Positions 18,315-27,864 are shown, numbered from the stretch's first letter. The stretch is 64,000 nucleotides of DNA from Thiorhodovibrio litoralis (GCF_033954455.1 NZ_CP121473.1:4946501-5010500), one strand, 5' to 3'. Made by a program: numbers and translations. The notes: a model not told the origin generated them from the sequence alone.

Positions 18315-19211
18315 ATGTCCCGACTTTTCATTGTTCTACTCGCAGCCTTTGCGGTCGCGAGCCTCAGCCTGCCCGATACCGCGGATGCCAAGCGCTTCGG
18401 CGCCGGGCGCAGCCTCGGCAAGCAATTCACCATGCCGCGCAAAGCCCAGACGGCCCCGCGCCAGTCCGAGCAGCGCACCAACCAGAGCCAGACGCAACCG
18501 GGCGCCACGCCGCCGCGCCAGAGCGGCGCCAGCCGCTGGCTCGGCCCGCTCGCCGGTCTGGCCGCCGGCGGCCTGCTCGCCTCGCTCTTCTTTGGCGACG
18601 GCTTTCAGGGCTTTCAGATACTCGATTTCCTAATCATCGCCGCACTGATCTTCGGCGCAATAATGCTCTTCAAAGCCCTGCGCCAGCGTGGCACCGGCGG
18701 CGGTCTAGGACACCCCATGGGTCGGGTCGCTACCGCTGGCGCACCCGGGCATGCACGCCCACCTTCGCTGGGAGATGCCGCACTCGGCGGCAGCGCGCAG
18801 ACCATCGCCACCGCTGCTAGCACGGAAGAAGCCTCCCCGACCTGGTTCGACGCCGGCGCCTTCGTCGAGGGCGCCAAGACGCATTTCATCCGCCTACAGG
18901 CAGCTTGGGATCAATCCGACTTCCGCGACATTCGCGATTACACCACGCCGCAACTGTTCGCCGAGATCAAGCGCGAGCGCGAGGCACTCGGCGACGCACC
19001 CAACTACACCGAAGTCGTCACCCTGGACGCAGAGCTGCTCGGCGTGCAGCGCGACGCCGACCTGGTTGTCGCCAGCGTGCGCTTCACCGGCCTGGTCAGA
19101 GAAGACGAGAATGGCACCGCTAACCGCGTCGACGAGGTCTGGCATGTGCAACATGACTGGAACAGCCCCGAAGGCGATTGGGTGATCTCCGGCGTGCAAC
19201 AGCAGGGCTGA
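18315..19211 (+). CDS. Tim44-like domain protein
   Basis: 298 residues. A signal-like helix (LFIVLLAAFAVASLSLPDTADA, 4-25) leads to a Gln/Arg/Thr-rich linker, a Gly-rich hydrophobic stretch plus transmembrane span (about 75-120, WLGPLAGLAAGGLLASLFFGDGFQGFQ then FLIIAALIFGAIMLF), and a C-terminal Tim44 fold (about 175-296: FVEGAKTHFIRLQAAWDQSDFRDIRDYTTPQLFAEI ... DEVWHVQHDWNSPEGDWVISGVQQ). Bacterial Tim44-like proteins are membrane-anchored and of uncertain function; some resemble an ABC-associated MlaC/NTF2-like fold. GAGG precedes the ATG. Confidence 0.88.
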   Translation: MSRLFIVLLAAFAVASLSLPDTADAKRFGAGRSLGKQFTMPRKAQTAPRQSEQRTNQSQTQPGATPPRQSGASRWLGPLAGLAAGGLLASLFFGDGFQGFQILDFLIIAALIFGAIMLFKALRQRGTGGGLGHPMGRVATAGAPGHARPPSLGDAALGGSAQTIATAASTEEASPTWFDAGAFVEGAKTHFIRLQAAWDQSDFRDIRDYTTPQLFAEIKREREALGDAPNYTEVVTLDAELLGVQRDADLVVASVRFTGLVREDENGTANRVDEVWHVQHDWNSPEGDWVISGVQQQG

Positions 19212-19259
19212 GTCTGGCCGTGATTCCTGCCCAGCCGCCATCACCGAGACCGCATCGCC

Positions 19260-21044
19260 ATGAAATTTCCCTACGGCACGGCTGACTTTCACAAAATTAT
19301 CACCGAGGGCTACTACTACGCAGATCGTACCGCGCACATTCGCACGCTGGAAAACGCCGGCGAGCAACTCCTGTTATTGCGCCCGCGCCGCTTTGGCAAA
19401 ACCGCCTGGCTGACCACGCTGGAGAACTATTACGATCTGGCCCGTGCCGGGGAATTCGACGCCCTGTTCGGTTCGCTTGCCATTGGTCGCGACCCTACCG
19501 CGCGGCGCAATCAATACTTCGTGCTGCGCTGGGATTTCTCCATGGTCGATGCCAGCGGCAGCCTGGCGGAGATTCGCCAAGCCTTGCACAATCACATCAA
19601 TGGTCAGGTGGCCGATTTTGGTGTTCGCTATGCCCAACAGCTTGGTGGCCCGCTGCGCGATCATCCCAGCGATGGCCTGGTGGCCCTGCGGGCCGCCGTC
19701 AGTGCCGCCCGCACCCAAGGGCATGATGTCTATCTCCTGATCGACGAATACGACAACTTCGCCAACGAACTGATGCAGGGGCGGCACGCGGATTATGAGG
19801 CGTTGGTTTCTGGCGAAGGTCTGCTGAAAACCGTATTCAAGGCCGTCAAGTCCCTGGCCTCCGGTCAAGGCATCGACCGGGTGTTCATCACCGGGGTCTC
19901 GCCGGTGGTGCTGGCGGATATTTCCAGCGGCTACAATGTCTCGAAAGACATCAGTCTTGATGCCCGCTTTGTCGATCTGTGCGGATTCACCGAATCCGAA
20001 ATGGCCGCCGTGCTGGATCAGCTCGCCGCCGAACAAAAGCACGCTCCGGAGTGGTCGGCACGCATGCTGGAAACCATGCGCACCTGGTACAACGGCTATC
20101 GCTTCGGCTACGAACCCGGCCCCGGTCTCTACAACCCGACCCTGGCGTTGTATTTCTTCGATGCCCTCGCCGCCACCGGGCTGCCGCCACGGGAGATGCT
20201 CGACAATAACCTGGCGATGGATCGCAACCGCATCGACTTCGTCGCCCGTCAGCCGCATGGGCAGGAGTTGATCGGCGCTGCGCTTGATCCTGAGCATCCG
20301 CCAGTGATCGCCAGTCTGGCGCACCGCTTTGGGGTCGAGGATCTGCGCCGCGCGCCCGGGGATGCACCTTTTCTTGGCTCGCTGCTGTATTTTCTTGGCG
20401 CACTCACCCTCAGGGATCAGACGCCAATCGGCGAGCTGGTCATGGGCATCCCCAATCTGGTCATACGCAAGCTCTATGTCGAAAAGTTCCGTGATCAGCT
20501 CTTCCCCGAGTATCCCGAACGCGAAAGCCTGCGCGCGGCAGCCAAAGCGCTCTACACCCAAGGCAACCTCGCTCCCCTGATCGAGGTGCTGGAAGCCAAT
20601 CATCTGCAGGTGTTCGATAATCGCGACTATCGCTGGTCGAACGAGCTGACCGTCAAGACTGTGTTTCTGGTGGCCTTGTTCGCCGACATCTTCTATGTGA
20701 TGGACTCGGAAACCGCCATTGCGCGCGGCCATGCCGATCTGTCACTGATGGTGCGCGAGGAGATGCGCCGCTTCGCGCTGCTCGATCATCTGTTGGAGTT
20801 CAAGTACCTGAGTCTTCAGGATCTCGGGGAAAGCGCAGAGCGCCTGCGGCAGCTATCGCGCGAAGAACTCAGCGCACGGCCCCAGGTCGCCGCCCTGCTC
20901 GACGAGGCCGAAGCCCAGCTTGCCCGCCACCGCCAGGAACTCGAACCGGACTACGGCGGGCGGCTGCGCCTGCACACCCATGCCGTGGTGGCGCTGGGGT
21001 TCGAGCGGCTGCTGTGGCGCAGCACTCCGGACGCGGCCTTGTGA
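19260..21044 (+). CDS. AAA-ATPase-like / PD-(D/E)XK nuclease-like protein (PF09820-PF08011 type)
   Basis: 594 residues. The N-terminal half has the family start FPYGTADFHKIITEGYYYADRT and the characteristic P-loop LLRPRRFGKT (about 40-49), then LIDEYDNFANELM as the Walker B region and VFITGVSPVVLADISSGYN as sensor. The C-terminal half has the PD-(D/E)XK-like residues in GHADLSLMV and LLEFKYLS (D, then ExK), plus a GRLRLHTHAVVALGFERLL end. Such genes occur in many paralogous copies in some bacteria; biological role and substrate are not established. It is a single gene, with a palindrome and about 300 bases of non-coding sequence after it. Confidence 0.85.
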   Translation: MKFPYGTADFHKIITEGYYYADRTAHIRTLENAGEQLLLLRPRRFGKTAWLTTLENYYDLARAGEFDALFGSLAIGRDPTARRNQYFVLRWDFSMVDASGSLAEIRQALHNHINGQVADFGVRYAQQLGGPLRDHPSDGLVALRAAVSAARTQGHDVYLLIDEYDNFANELMQGRHADYEALVSGEGLLKTVFKAVKSLASGQGIDRVFITGVSPVVLADISSGYNVSKDISLDARFVDLCGFTESEMAAVLDQLAAEQKHAPEWSARMLETMRTWYNGYRFGYEPGPGLYNPTLALYFFDALAATGLPPREMLDNNLAMDRNRIDFVARQPHGQELIGAALDPEHPPVIASLAHRFGVEDLRRAPGDAPFLGSLLYFLGALTLRDQTPIGELVMGIPNLVIRKLYVEKFRDQLFPEYPERESLRAAAKALYTQGNLAPLIEVLEANHLQVFDNRDYRWSNELTVKTVFLVALFADIFYVMDSETAIARGHADLSLMVREEMRRFALLDHLLEFKYLSLQDLGESAERLRQLSREELSARPQVAALLDEAEAQLARHRQELEPDYGGRLRLHTHAVVALGFERLLWRSTPDAAL

Positions 21045-21342
21045 TTCACAGACGGCCATGCGCCGCCAAAGCGATCACAGCAACGTGATTGATTGGCGGC
21101 GCTTGGAGCGTTGGCACCGGGGTCAAGGCTGTCGCTCAGGCTGACGGCAGTGATCGAGCGGGGGCTGGAGCCCAGGGCTCACTATGTGAAGCTTCACATA
21201 GCGACCCTTAGCAGACATTTGCAAATGGCTGCGCTCGTAAGGATATGTGGCAGAAATGAGACCGGTTCATTAGCACTCCAGATTGACAGTTCTGTTGCTT
21301 GGGATGGTCTGTGGATCGCAGGCAAGTCTGGCGTGCCGAGGC
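21045..21342. other. Intergenic region with a perfect palindrome
   Basis: 298 bases between two convergent genes. Besides the palindrome at 21182-21201 I see no credible gene; the short frames here have no family resemblance or ribosome binding site. Confidence 0.5.
21182..21201. promoter_or_regulatory. Perfect 20-bp palindrome (operator-like or terminator core)
   Basis: CTATGTGAAG followed immediately by its exact reverse complement CTTCACATAG. It has no loop, so it is a dyad of the kind bound by dimeric regulators rather than an ordinary RNA hairpin. No regulator gene or promoter is adjacent; both flanking genes point towards it. Confidence 0.5.
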
Positions 21343-22065
21343 CTAAAGGATCGACGTTGCCCCAAATAGATCTTGGAAAGCCGCGATGTCGAGTAACTGC
21401 GCATCGTCGCTGGCGCTGAGGCCCGTCAGCTCGATCCGCACCAAGCCGCCTTCCCCTACCCAGTTAAATTCCACCATACCGTCGTCGAAATCATCGTTCA
21501 CCAGCGTCGGGGCATTGCCGCTGGGAAACGCCAGGACGTCACCAGCACCAAAACCGGCAATGCTGTAGTGATAATCGCCAGGGTGAATGTCGAAATAGAA
21601 GTCTCCTTCACTGGCATCGCTGGGGTTTGTGTTGCCAGCAGTCACCTCGACTGTCGTCATCGGCGCAATCCCGCCATCGGCTTGGATCATGACGCTCTGG
21701 CTCACTTCATTGGGGGCAGCCCCAGCGGCCGGCACCGTCGTTCCAAATTCTGCCGCCAACGCGCTAAAGCTCAGCGGGGTCTCGGTATTATCGCCGAGAT
21801 AGTAGTTGAACGATTGGGGTTGACCGAGAAAGGTGACGGTCTTGCCCAAGACTGAGAACTGCACGCCGTCGGCAGCAAAGCGCACAGAATCCACCAACAG
21901 CCCGGCTGGCAGCCGAACCTCACTGATTTGATTGTCAACCACGGTCACCGACTCACTGAGGTCGAGGTCCAGGATGTAGGTATCCGTGCCGCCAAAGTCG
22001 AGCACCTTATCGTAGGTGCCGGTGATGGAGAAGGTGTCGTTACCCGCGTCAAGATACTTGATCAT
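21343..22065 (-). CDS. Beta-rich acidic protein, RTX-like secreted candidate
   Basis: 240 residues from the ATG at 22065 (the open frame extends upstream without a better start). The sequence is acidic, lacks cysteine and has no N-terminal signal peptide. It opens KYLDAGNDTFSITGTYDKVLDFGGTDTYILDL, with GND/GGTD turns like RTX proteins, then a strand block VTVVDNQISEVRLPAGLLVDSVRFAADGVQFSVLGKTVTFLGQ. The C-terminal half (FYFDIHPGDYHYSIAGFGAGDVLAFPSG ... LLDIAAFQDLFGATSIL) ends in a hydrophobic run as type I secretion substrates do. It lies 120 bases beyond the large glycine-rich gene on the same strand and shares its terminal repeat pattern. No type I secretion genes are in the window. Confidence 0.6.
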   Translation of the reverse strand: MIKYLDAGNDTFSITGTYDKVLDFGGTDTYILDLDLSESVTVVDNQISEVRLPAGLLVDSVRFAADGVQFSVLGKTVTFLGQPQSFNYYLGDNTETPLSFSALAAEFGTTVPAAGAAPNEVSQSVMIQADGGIAPMTTVEVTAGNTNPSDASEGDFYFDIHPGDYHYSIAGFGAGDVLAFPSGNAPTLVNDDFDDGMVEFNWVGEGGLVRIELTGLSASDDAQLLDIAAFQDLFGATSIL

Positions 22066-22185
22066 GATGTAATCCCATTGTGTTAAAGCTGTCCAATCAA
22101 ACCCACATGCCCCTGATGCAGGCACCGCGGACAGGCAAGGCGTCCGGGGCAGCCCAAAATCTCTTGGGGGGCTTGGGGGTAGTAA

Positions 22186-25100
22186 TCACCACGAAAGCGC
22201 ATCCTGTTCAATGATGCCCGCGCGCTCACTCGCCAACGCCGCCCGCCCCAGGCGCATCTGGTTGCCGTCGTACCACAGCGGCGCACTCACATCGGTGAAG
22301 AGCAGCTCGGTGCCATCGGCATCCCCTTGGGCGCGGATGGTCGCGACCCAGCGGTCATTGCGGGTGATCTCCGCCCCATTGCCTTGCTGGCGGAAGCGGT
22401 AGTCACCCAGCGCGCCGTCGAGATGCACGCGGTCGATGTTTTGGTCAACCTCCACGCCGGGGGTGCCAACCAAGCGCAGGGTATCGCGCGCGGGGGTGCC
22501 ATAGGCGTCAGCAAGCTCGGCCAGATGCACCACGGCATTGGGCTCGAGCAGCAACCGGTTGGGACTGAGGTTGTCACTGAAGGGTCCCGTCCCGGCTGCC
22601 GCCGCCGGGTCGAAGCTGTCGCCGAGTTCGCTGGCATCGAACTGTTGGGCTCGGCTGCTCAGCGGTTGATGACCCAGTAACACCTGCTGGCCGCTGAAGT
22701 GCAGCCAGGTGCCGCCTTCATCGGTGGCCACTGCGGTGCCGTGCGCGCCGCCTTGGACGACGATGCGGGCGCTGCGGTTGGGGCCTTCGATCCAGACGGT
22801 GTTGCCGGCTTGGCTGAAGCGGTAGTCGCTGAGCGCACCAGGCAGTTCGATGCCGTCGATGTTTTGGTCGATCCAGCTGCCGCGTCCGCCTTCCAGACGC
22901 ACCCATTCTTGGCCCTGTTGGCCATAGACGTACAGGCGTTCGTAGAGGCTGATGCCGTTGTTCACCGGGAGCAGGAGGCTGGCCATCTCGCCGCGATAGC
23001 CGGGGCCGCCGGGATCGACGAGGGTGCCGTTGGTGAGGCCGTCGGCGTCATAGGGGCCTCCGTCCTGGAGTTGGTAGTCGAGGCGGATTTTGATGCCTTC
23101 AGGGGTGACGGCGGTGGCGATGTTGTCCCAGGCGCCGGTTTGCCGATTGCGGTAGTAGTAGCCGTTGACGGCGGCGTCGTTCTCGACGTAGACGGAGAAG
23201 TCGAGGGTGGCGCCGGGCTCGAGCCCTTGGACTTGGAAGGCGATTTCGCCACAGCCGAGGGTGAGGTCTTCGGGCAGATCATCGGGTGGCTCGCGGCGGG
23301 TGACATCGCTCAGCTCGGTGCCAACGGGGGCGGCGAGGGTGACGAAGCGCGGGCGTTCGCGTTCGGGACAGTCGGCCCCGGTGAAGGCGCTGACATGGGC
23401 TTGTTCGACATCGGGGATGCCGTCGCCATTGCCATCGCCCTGGGTTTGACCGTCGAGACTGAGCACCTGGCCTTCGACGGCATCGGGAATGCCGTCGATG
23501 TCTTCATCGGGCAGTTGCGACCAGATCTCATCACTGGGGATGTCGGGGTCGGGATTATAGGGCGGCAGGCCGTCGGCATTGGCGCCGCACCAGGTGCTCG
23601 CTCCGCCGTGCTGACCGCTGCAATTCCAGAACCAGGGGCCGGTGCCGGCGATGGCGCCGGCGGTGCCGCTGGCGCACAGGTTGCTGCTGGGGCGGGTGGC
23701 GAAGGTGGCGCCGCTGGCGGAACCGCAGCGGCCGTCGACTTCGGCGGTGGTGGCAGTGCAGGAGGCATCAGTCCCGCCGTAGAGGCCACTACAGGTCCAG
23801 GACCAGGGGCCGGTGCCGGTGACCGCACTGGGGACGCCTAGGTTGCACAGGATGCTAATGGGCGCGACCGTGAAAGCTTCGCCCTCGGCGCTGCCGCAGC
23901 GGCCGTTGATGGGGCTGGGAGTGCCGCCACCTCCACCACCGCCGCCCCCGGTGGATTCAAAGATGACGGAGACGGTCTTGGCCTCCTTCACGTTGCTCAG
24001 GGTGCAGGGGTTGGTGCTGCCGGAGCAAGCTCCGCCCCAGCTGCTGAAGCGGTAGCCGCTGTTGGCGGTGGCGGTGCATTGGCTGTCATCGCCTTCAGGG
24101 ACTGGATTGGGAGTGCAGCTGATGCTGCCGCCAGTGCCGGCGTTCTCGGTGATGCTGTAGCTGTTGGTGGCGCAGGTCACCGCCACATCGGTGACATCGG
24201 CCATGACATTGCTGCCGGAGCCGTTGCTAACGGTGCAGGTCTGCCCGTTGGGCTGGGTCAGCACGGTGACCGCGTAGCTGCTCCCGGAGGCGACCGCGGT
24301 GTCGAAGGTGAAGGCTTCGCTGGCCGAGACGGTCTTGTCATCAGTGCCGTTGTTCTGCAGCACCACCGATTGGCTCGAGGCCAGCCCGGAGACGGTGCCG
24401 CCGATGCTGTAGAGCTGAACCACCTCAAGGAGCACTTTCCCTGAATCGCTCGTGGTATCGATCGTGGCCGAATAGCCGGCGGGCAGTGTGCCGACCGCTA
24501 AGGTATTGTCGGTCAGGCTGCCGGTGTAGGTAATCAGGGTATAGGTGCCGGCGCCAAAGCTCCCGAGATCGGTGACATTGAGGGTGCCATCCAGGGTCAG
24601 GTCGCCGGTAACGGCAATCAGGTCGCTATGGGTGCCGGCGGTGCCGCTGGGGTCGCCAAGCTCGTAGTCGAGCACCGAGCTGTTGTTGAGCGTGAGCGGG
24701 CCGAGGCTCAGGGTGCCGGCGGATTTGCCGGGTGCCAGTGCGGCGCCGTCTGCAACTGTGACGCCGCTGGCATTGGTCAAGCCGCCGCTGCCGCCGACGG
24801 TGCCGGCATCAACACTGAGGCTGCCGGTGAAGTTGGGATTGGCGTCGTTGATCCGCAGGGTGCCGGCGCCAGTCTTGGTCAGCGCGCCGGTGCCGGCGAT
24901 GGCGGCGGTCTTGGTGGTGTCGTCATCGCCATCGGCGATGCCGAGGGTCTTGCCATCCGGGACATTGATGGTGGTGGTGCCACTGTCGTAAACAAAGAGC
25001 ACCTCGCCCTGAGCCTGGCCGTCCTTGGCGCCGCCGCCGTTGTCATTGCCACCCTTGCCGGGGGTGAGCGCATAGCTGCCGCTGAGGCTGATCCCGTCCA

Positions 25101-26457
25101 GGGTCAGGCTGCCGCCGTTGGCAACGAAGAAGGCCCCGCCGAGCGCGGCACCGCCGCCGCCGTCGGCATTGGCGCCGCTGCCGCCAGCGCCGCCGTAGCT
25201 GCCGTAGCTGCCGCCGGTGCCGGCGTTATAGCCGCCGCCGCCACCGCCGCCGAAACCGCCGTCGCCGCCACTTTGCCGCAAAGATGGGTGGTCGTCGTTC
25301 CGCGCGCCGCCACCACCACCACCAAAGCCGCCGTCACCGCCGTCGACCGGGTTAGCGTTTCCGGTTCCGCCCCCGCCGCCGAAGACGCCGCCAATGCCGC
25401 CGTTTTGGTTCATGCCACCGCCACCGCCGCCGCCGAAGCCACCTTTGCCACCGCCGCCGCCGAAGCCACCACTACCACCACCACCGCTGGCGCCGCCATC
25501 GCCACCTGTGTTGTATTTGCCTCCGCCGCCGCCGCCAAGGGGGGCACCCTGATCACCAGGACCACCGCCGAAGCCAGCGCCGTCTCCGCCCTCGCCGCCG
25601 CCTCCGGTGCTGCCGGACGCATTGTCCTTGGCTCCGCCGCCGCCGCCGGCGTAAGAGGCTGTGGCGTCCGCGCCCATGCCCTGTTGACCGCCACCGCCAC
25701 CGCCGTATTGGCTGTCTCCAGAACCCGCGCTACCGAACTCTCCGCCACCACCACTGCCGGCACCACCCTTGCCCCCAACAGCAGCATAACCGCCACCGCC
25801 GCCGCCACCTATGCCGGCATCGCCGCCCGCGCCTTGGAGGCCGCCACCGCCTCCACCACCTCCTTCGGAGATAACTGCTCCGCCATCGCCCCCGGCGCCG
25901 CCAACCGCGGTCGCGTTCGTGACGGTGACCCCGCTCAGCCCTGCATTGGCACCGTCGTAAACGAGCACCGCGGCACCGGCGCCAAGACCGCCACCGCCAC
26001 CCCCGCCTGTGTCCGACCCATTCACTCCGCCGTCGCCCCCAGCTCCACCGGTGGCCCTGACATCGGTGATGGTGAGGTTGGAGATCTGGGTGGTGCCGCC
26101 GGCGACGACGAAGGCGCGGTAGGTATTGTCACCATCAAGGGTGTGCCCATTGCCGTCGAGCGTGAGGTCGCCGCGGATCATCGGCAGGACGTTGTTCAGC
26201 TTGATGTCGGCAGTAAGCTGGATGGTGCTGTAGTCAAGCGTCGTGCCAAGCACAGCACTGTTGCTGATGTCGAAGATGGCGTTGCGCAGGCAGGCCTCTG
26301 TACTGACCTGGAGCACGCCGCTCGTGGCGGTGCCGCAGTCGCAGTTGGTGGGATCAAGCGACCAGTCGCAAGGCGCGGCCCAGAGCGCGCTGGGGCCAAT
26401 CGCGATCGCGACGGCGAGCGTGAGTGGGTGGCGGCGGAAGGCGTTTGCTTGGGTCAT
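22186..26457 (-). CDS. Giant glycine-rich secreted surface protein (adhesin-like)
   Basis: 1423 residues from the ATG at 26457 (AAGGGGA upstream; Sec signal RRHPLTLAVAIAIGPSALWA follows). Regions in order: beta-helix-like start (28-150); a Gly-rich run of short GGGGGGG-type repeats (about 155-445); an autotransporter-associated beta-strand block (about 515-670, TGALTKTGAGTLRIN and following); an Ig-like block (680-760); an InlB-type B repeat (YSITENAGTGGSISCTP, 764-835); a Gly9 linker; two cysteine repeats (NGRCGS.../DGRCGS..., 850-960); two calcium-loop-like DxDxDGxxD motifs (about 982 and 1009); a choice-of-anchor-U-like domain (1035-1155); and two similar C-terminal beta repeats (about 1185 and 1325, DQNID...L.GAL.DYRF.Q.GN). 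There is no autotransporter barrel or LPXTG. The export route beyond the inner membrane is unclear. Confidence 0.75.
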   Translation of the reverse strand: MTQANAFRRHPLTLAVAIAIGPSALWAAPCDWSLDPTNCDCGTATSGVLQVSTEACLRNAIFDISNSAVLGTTLDYSTIQLTADIKLNNVLPMIRGDLTLDGNGHTLDGDNTYRAFVVAGGTTQISNLTITDVRATGGAGGDGGVNGSDTGGGGGGGLGAGAAVLVYDGANAGLSGVTVTNATAVGGAGGDGGAVISEGGGGGGGGLQGAGGDAGIGGGGGGGYAAVGGKGGAGSGGGGEFGSAGSGDSQYGGGGGGQQGMGADATASYAGGGGGAKDNASGSTGGGGEGGDGAGFGGGPGDQGAPLGGGGGGKYNTGGDGGASGGGGSGGFGGGGGKGGFGGGGGGGMNQNGGIGGVFGGGGGTGNANPVDGGDGGFGGGGGGARNDDHPSLRQSGGDGGFGGGGGGGYNAGTGGSYGSYGGAGGSGANADGGGGAALGGAFFVANGGSLTLDGISLSGSYALTPGKGGNDNGGGAKDGQAQGEVLFVYDSGTTTINVPDGKTLGIADGDDDTTKTAAIAGTGALTKTGAGTLRINDANPNFTGSLSVDAGTVGGSGGLTNASGVTVADGAALAPGKSAGTLSLGPLTLNNSSVLDYELGDPSGTAGTHSDLIAVTGDLTLDGTLNVTDLGSFGAGTYTLITYTGSLTDNTLAVGTLPAGYSATIDTTSDSGKVLLEVVQLYSIGGTVSGLASSQSVVLQNNGTDDKTVSASEAFTFDTAVASGSSYAVTVLTQPNGQTCTVSNGSGSNVMADVTDVAVTCATNSYSITENAGTGGSISCTPNPVPEGDDSQCTATANSGYRFSSWGGACSGSTNPCTLSNVKEAKTVSVIFESTGGGGGGGGGTPSPINGRCGSAEGEAFTVAPISILCNLGVPSAVTGTGPWSWTCSGLYGGTDASCTATTAEVDGRCGSASGATFATRPSSNLCASGTAGAIAGTGPWFWNCSGQHGGASTWCGANADGLPPYNPDPDIPSDEIWSQLPDEDIDGIPDAVEGQVLSLDGQTQGDGNGDGIPDVEQAHVSAFTGADCPERERPRFVTLAAPVGTELSDVTRREPPDDLPEDLTLGCGEIAFQVQGLEPGATLDFSVYVENDAAVNGYYYRNRQTGAWDNIATAVTPEGIKIRLDYQLQDGGPYDADGLTNGTLVDPGGPGYRGEMASLLLPVNNGISLYERLYVYGQQGQEWVRLEGGRGSWIDQNIDGIELPGALSDYRFSQAGNTVWIEGPNRSARIVVQGGAHGTAVATDEGGTWLHFSGQQVLLGHQPLSSRAQQFDASELGDSFDPAAAAGTGPFSDNLSPNRLLLEPNAVVHLAELADAYGTPARDTLRLVGTPGVEVDQNIDRVHLDGALGDYRFRQQGNGAEITRNDRWVATIRAQGDADGTELLFTDVSAPLWYDGNQMRLGRAALASERAGIIEQDALSW
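25130..25990. repeat. Low-complexity GCC/ACC triplet tract encoding the glycine-rich region
   Basis: Imperfect repeats of CCGCCGCC/CCACCACC on the plus strand (GGN glycine codons on the minus strand) over about 860 bases inside the giant gene. The periodicity is three, and the coding frame on the minus strand is open throughout. The tract also opens a long spurious frame on the plus strand. Confidence 0.7.
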
Positions 26458-26805
26458 GACTGCAGTCCCCTTGTTTTGGACAAATTCAAGGTCGTTTGCG
26501 ACAGCGCGCAACCAAGCTCGCATGGCACGCGAAGTCAGCGGCGCTATTTGGCCGGCGTCGCAAGCGGCATTGGGTTTGTGCGGCTTTGATCCAGTCGGGC
26601 GATATCACGGCGATCCTGGTTCCTCGTCGCTGCACCGCTCGGATGCTTTACAAGGAGCCTAATTGGCTGTTTTTGATCTGACTAGGTCATTTTGCGCAAG
26701 ACTTGCAGCTGGGGACCAAAAAAAATGCAATCACCAATATCGCCGGGCGCGGCTCAGCCTGGGGCGGGCCAGGGCCGCGAATGGCCGCCGAGGCGGGATC
26801 GGGAT
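26458..26805. other. Upstream region of the giant gene, no gene seen
   Basis: 348 bases between the giant gene start and the end of the AraC gene, both on the minus strand. It must carry the giant gene's promoter. Base composition drops locally (26655-26740, A/T-rich), as expected near a promoter, but I cannot pick a convincing -35/-10 pair. Confidence 0.4.
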
Positions 26806-27864
26806 TCAGCGCGCCAGGGTGGCGGACGGGGGCTCTTTGTACAGCTCGCGATAGGCGCGCGCGAAGCGGCCAAGGTGCATGAAACCCCAGCGGGTGGCGA
26901 TTTGGGTGACCGAGGTGCCCGCGGCGGTGGTGGCGACGAGTTCGGCGCGCGCGCCGTTTAGGCGCAGCAGGCGCAGGTAGGTGTTTGGTGTCAGCCCGAG
27001 CTGGTCGTGAAAGGCGTATTGCAGGGTGCGCGCGGAGACGCCCGTGTGCAGGCATAAATCGACCAGGCTGGGGTTGGCGCCCAGCGCGAGCTGCTCCTCC
27101 ATGTAAGCCTGCGCGCCGCGGACAATGTGCAGGCCCCGGCGGCGGGCATGCAGGCTCGGATGGTTGCTGGGGATGACCTCATCGGCGGCGCTGACGGTGA
27201 GCAGCACCAGTTCCAGCAGGTTGCGGCGCAACGCTTGCACACTGGCACCGCGGTGGCCGGTGCGCGGATCGCGGGCGATGGAATTGAGCGCGCGCAGACT
27301 GAGCTGGAACGGCACCCTGCCTGCCAGCCCGAGGGACTGCAGCCCACCGCCGTTGGCCAGGCGCTCGGCCAGGGGCTCATCCAGCGCGGCAAGCCCTTTG
27401 AGCAGCGCGGCTTGGTCGAGGCGGACATAGCGGGTAGAGATACCGCCGGGGACGACGGCGTCGAACACGGTGTCTCCGGGCATGAAGAACAGCTGATCGG
27501 CAACGTCCGCGGCAAATTGGGAGAAGCGGGCCTTGCCGGCAGTGTGATCGATCAGGGAGACGGTGCAAGTGCCCGGCGGCATGACGCCGACTTTGTGAAT
27601 ATCCTGGCTTTGGTGCTCGCGCACGATCTCAATGCCGTCCAGGTCGACCCGCTCCAACAGACCGGAAAAGCGCCCCGCGCTGAGCTGGCGACAATTGAAT
27701 TCAGACATCCAGGTCTGTTCATCGGCGGCCTGGGAGGCGTCGATGAGGGCATGGCGCTCGGGTTGCCAGATCTGGGGCCTTGGGCCACCGCGCGGTTGGG
27801 GGCTGGTGGCTGGAGCGGTGTTGGAGGACATCAGGAAATTGGCCAGCGGCAAGCCAACTGACAT
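26806..27864 (-). CDS. AraC family transcriptional regulator
   Basis: 352 residues. A long N-terminal domain (about 30-230) of the FeaR/AraC-binding-like type contains MSEFNCRQLSAGRFSGLLERV and FMPGDTVFDAVVPGG. The C-terminal 100 residues are the two-helix-turn-helix AraC domain: LSLVDLCLHTGVSARTLQYAFHDQLGLTPNTYLRLLRLNGAR and VTQIATRWGFMHLGRFARAYRELYKEPPS (the last is the signature). The ATG at 27864 lies within an inverted repeat; a second ATG at 27831 would also work. The regulated genes are not evident: it is followed by the giant gene and preceded by mutM on the same strand. Confidence 0.88.
   Translation of the reverse strand: MSVGLPLANFLMSSNTAPATSPQPRGGPRPQIWQPERHALIDASQAADEQTWMSEFNCRQLSAGRFSGLLERVDLDGIEIVREHQSQDIHKVGVMPPGTCTVSLIDHTAGKARFSQFAADVADQLFFMPGDTVFDAVVPGGISTRYVRLDQAALLKGLAALDEPLAERLANGGGLQSLGLAGRVPFQLSLRALNSIARDPRTGHRGASVQALRRNLLELVLLTVSAADEVIPSNHPSLHARRRGLHIVRGAQAYMEEQLALGANPSLVDLCLHTGVSARTLQYAFHDQLGLTPNTYLRLLRLNGARAELVATTAAGTSVTQIATRWGFMHLGRFARAYRELYKEPPSATLAR

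Noticed and set aside
25130-25990. Repeated units that might look like a CRISPR or satellite array
   Set aside because: The units are imperfect triplets in frame with a glycine-rich coding region, without constant repeats or unique spacers.
24628-26589. A 653-codon open frame on the plus strand opposite the giant gene
   Set aside because: It is the complement of the glycine-rich triplet tract, is nearly all Ala/Gly/Val with no recognisable domain, and has no ribosome binding site. The minus-strand gene has a signal peptide and known repeat types.
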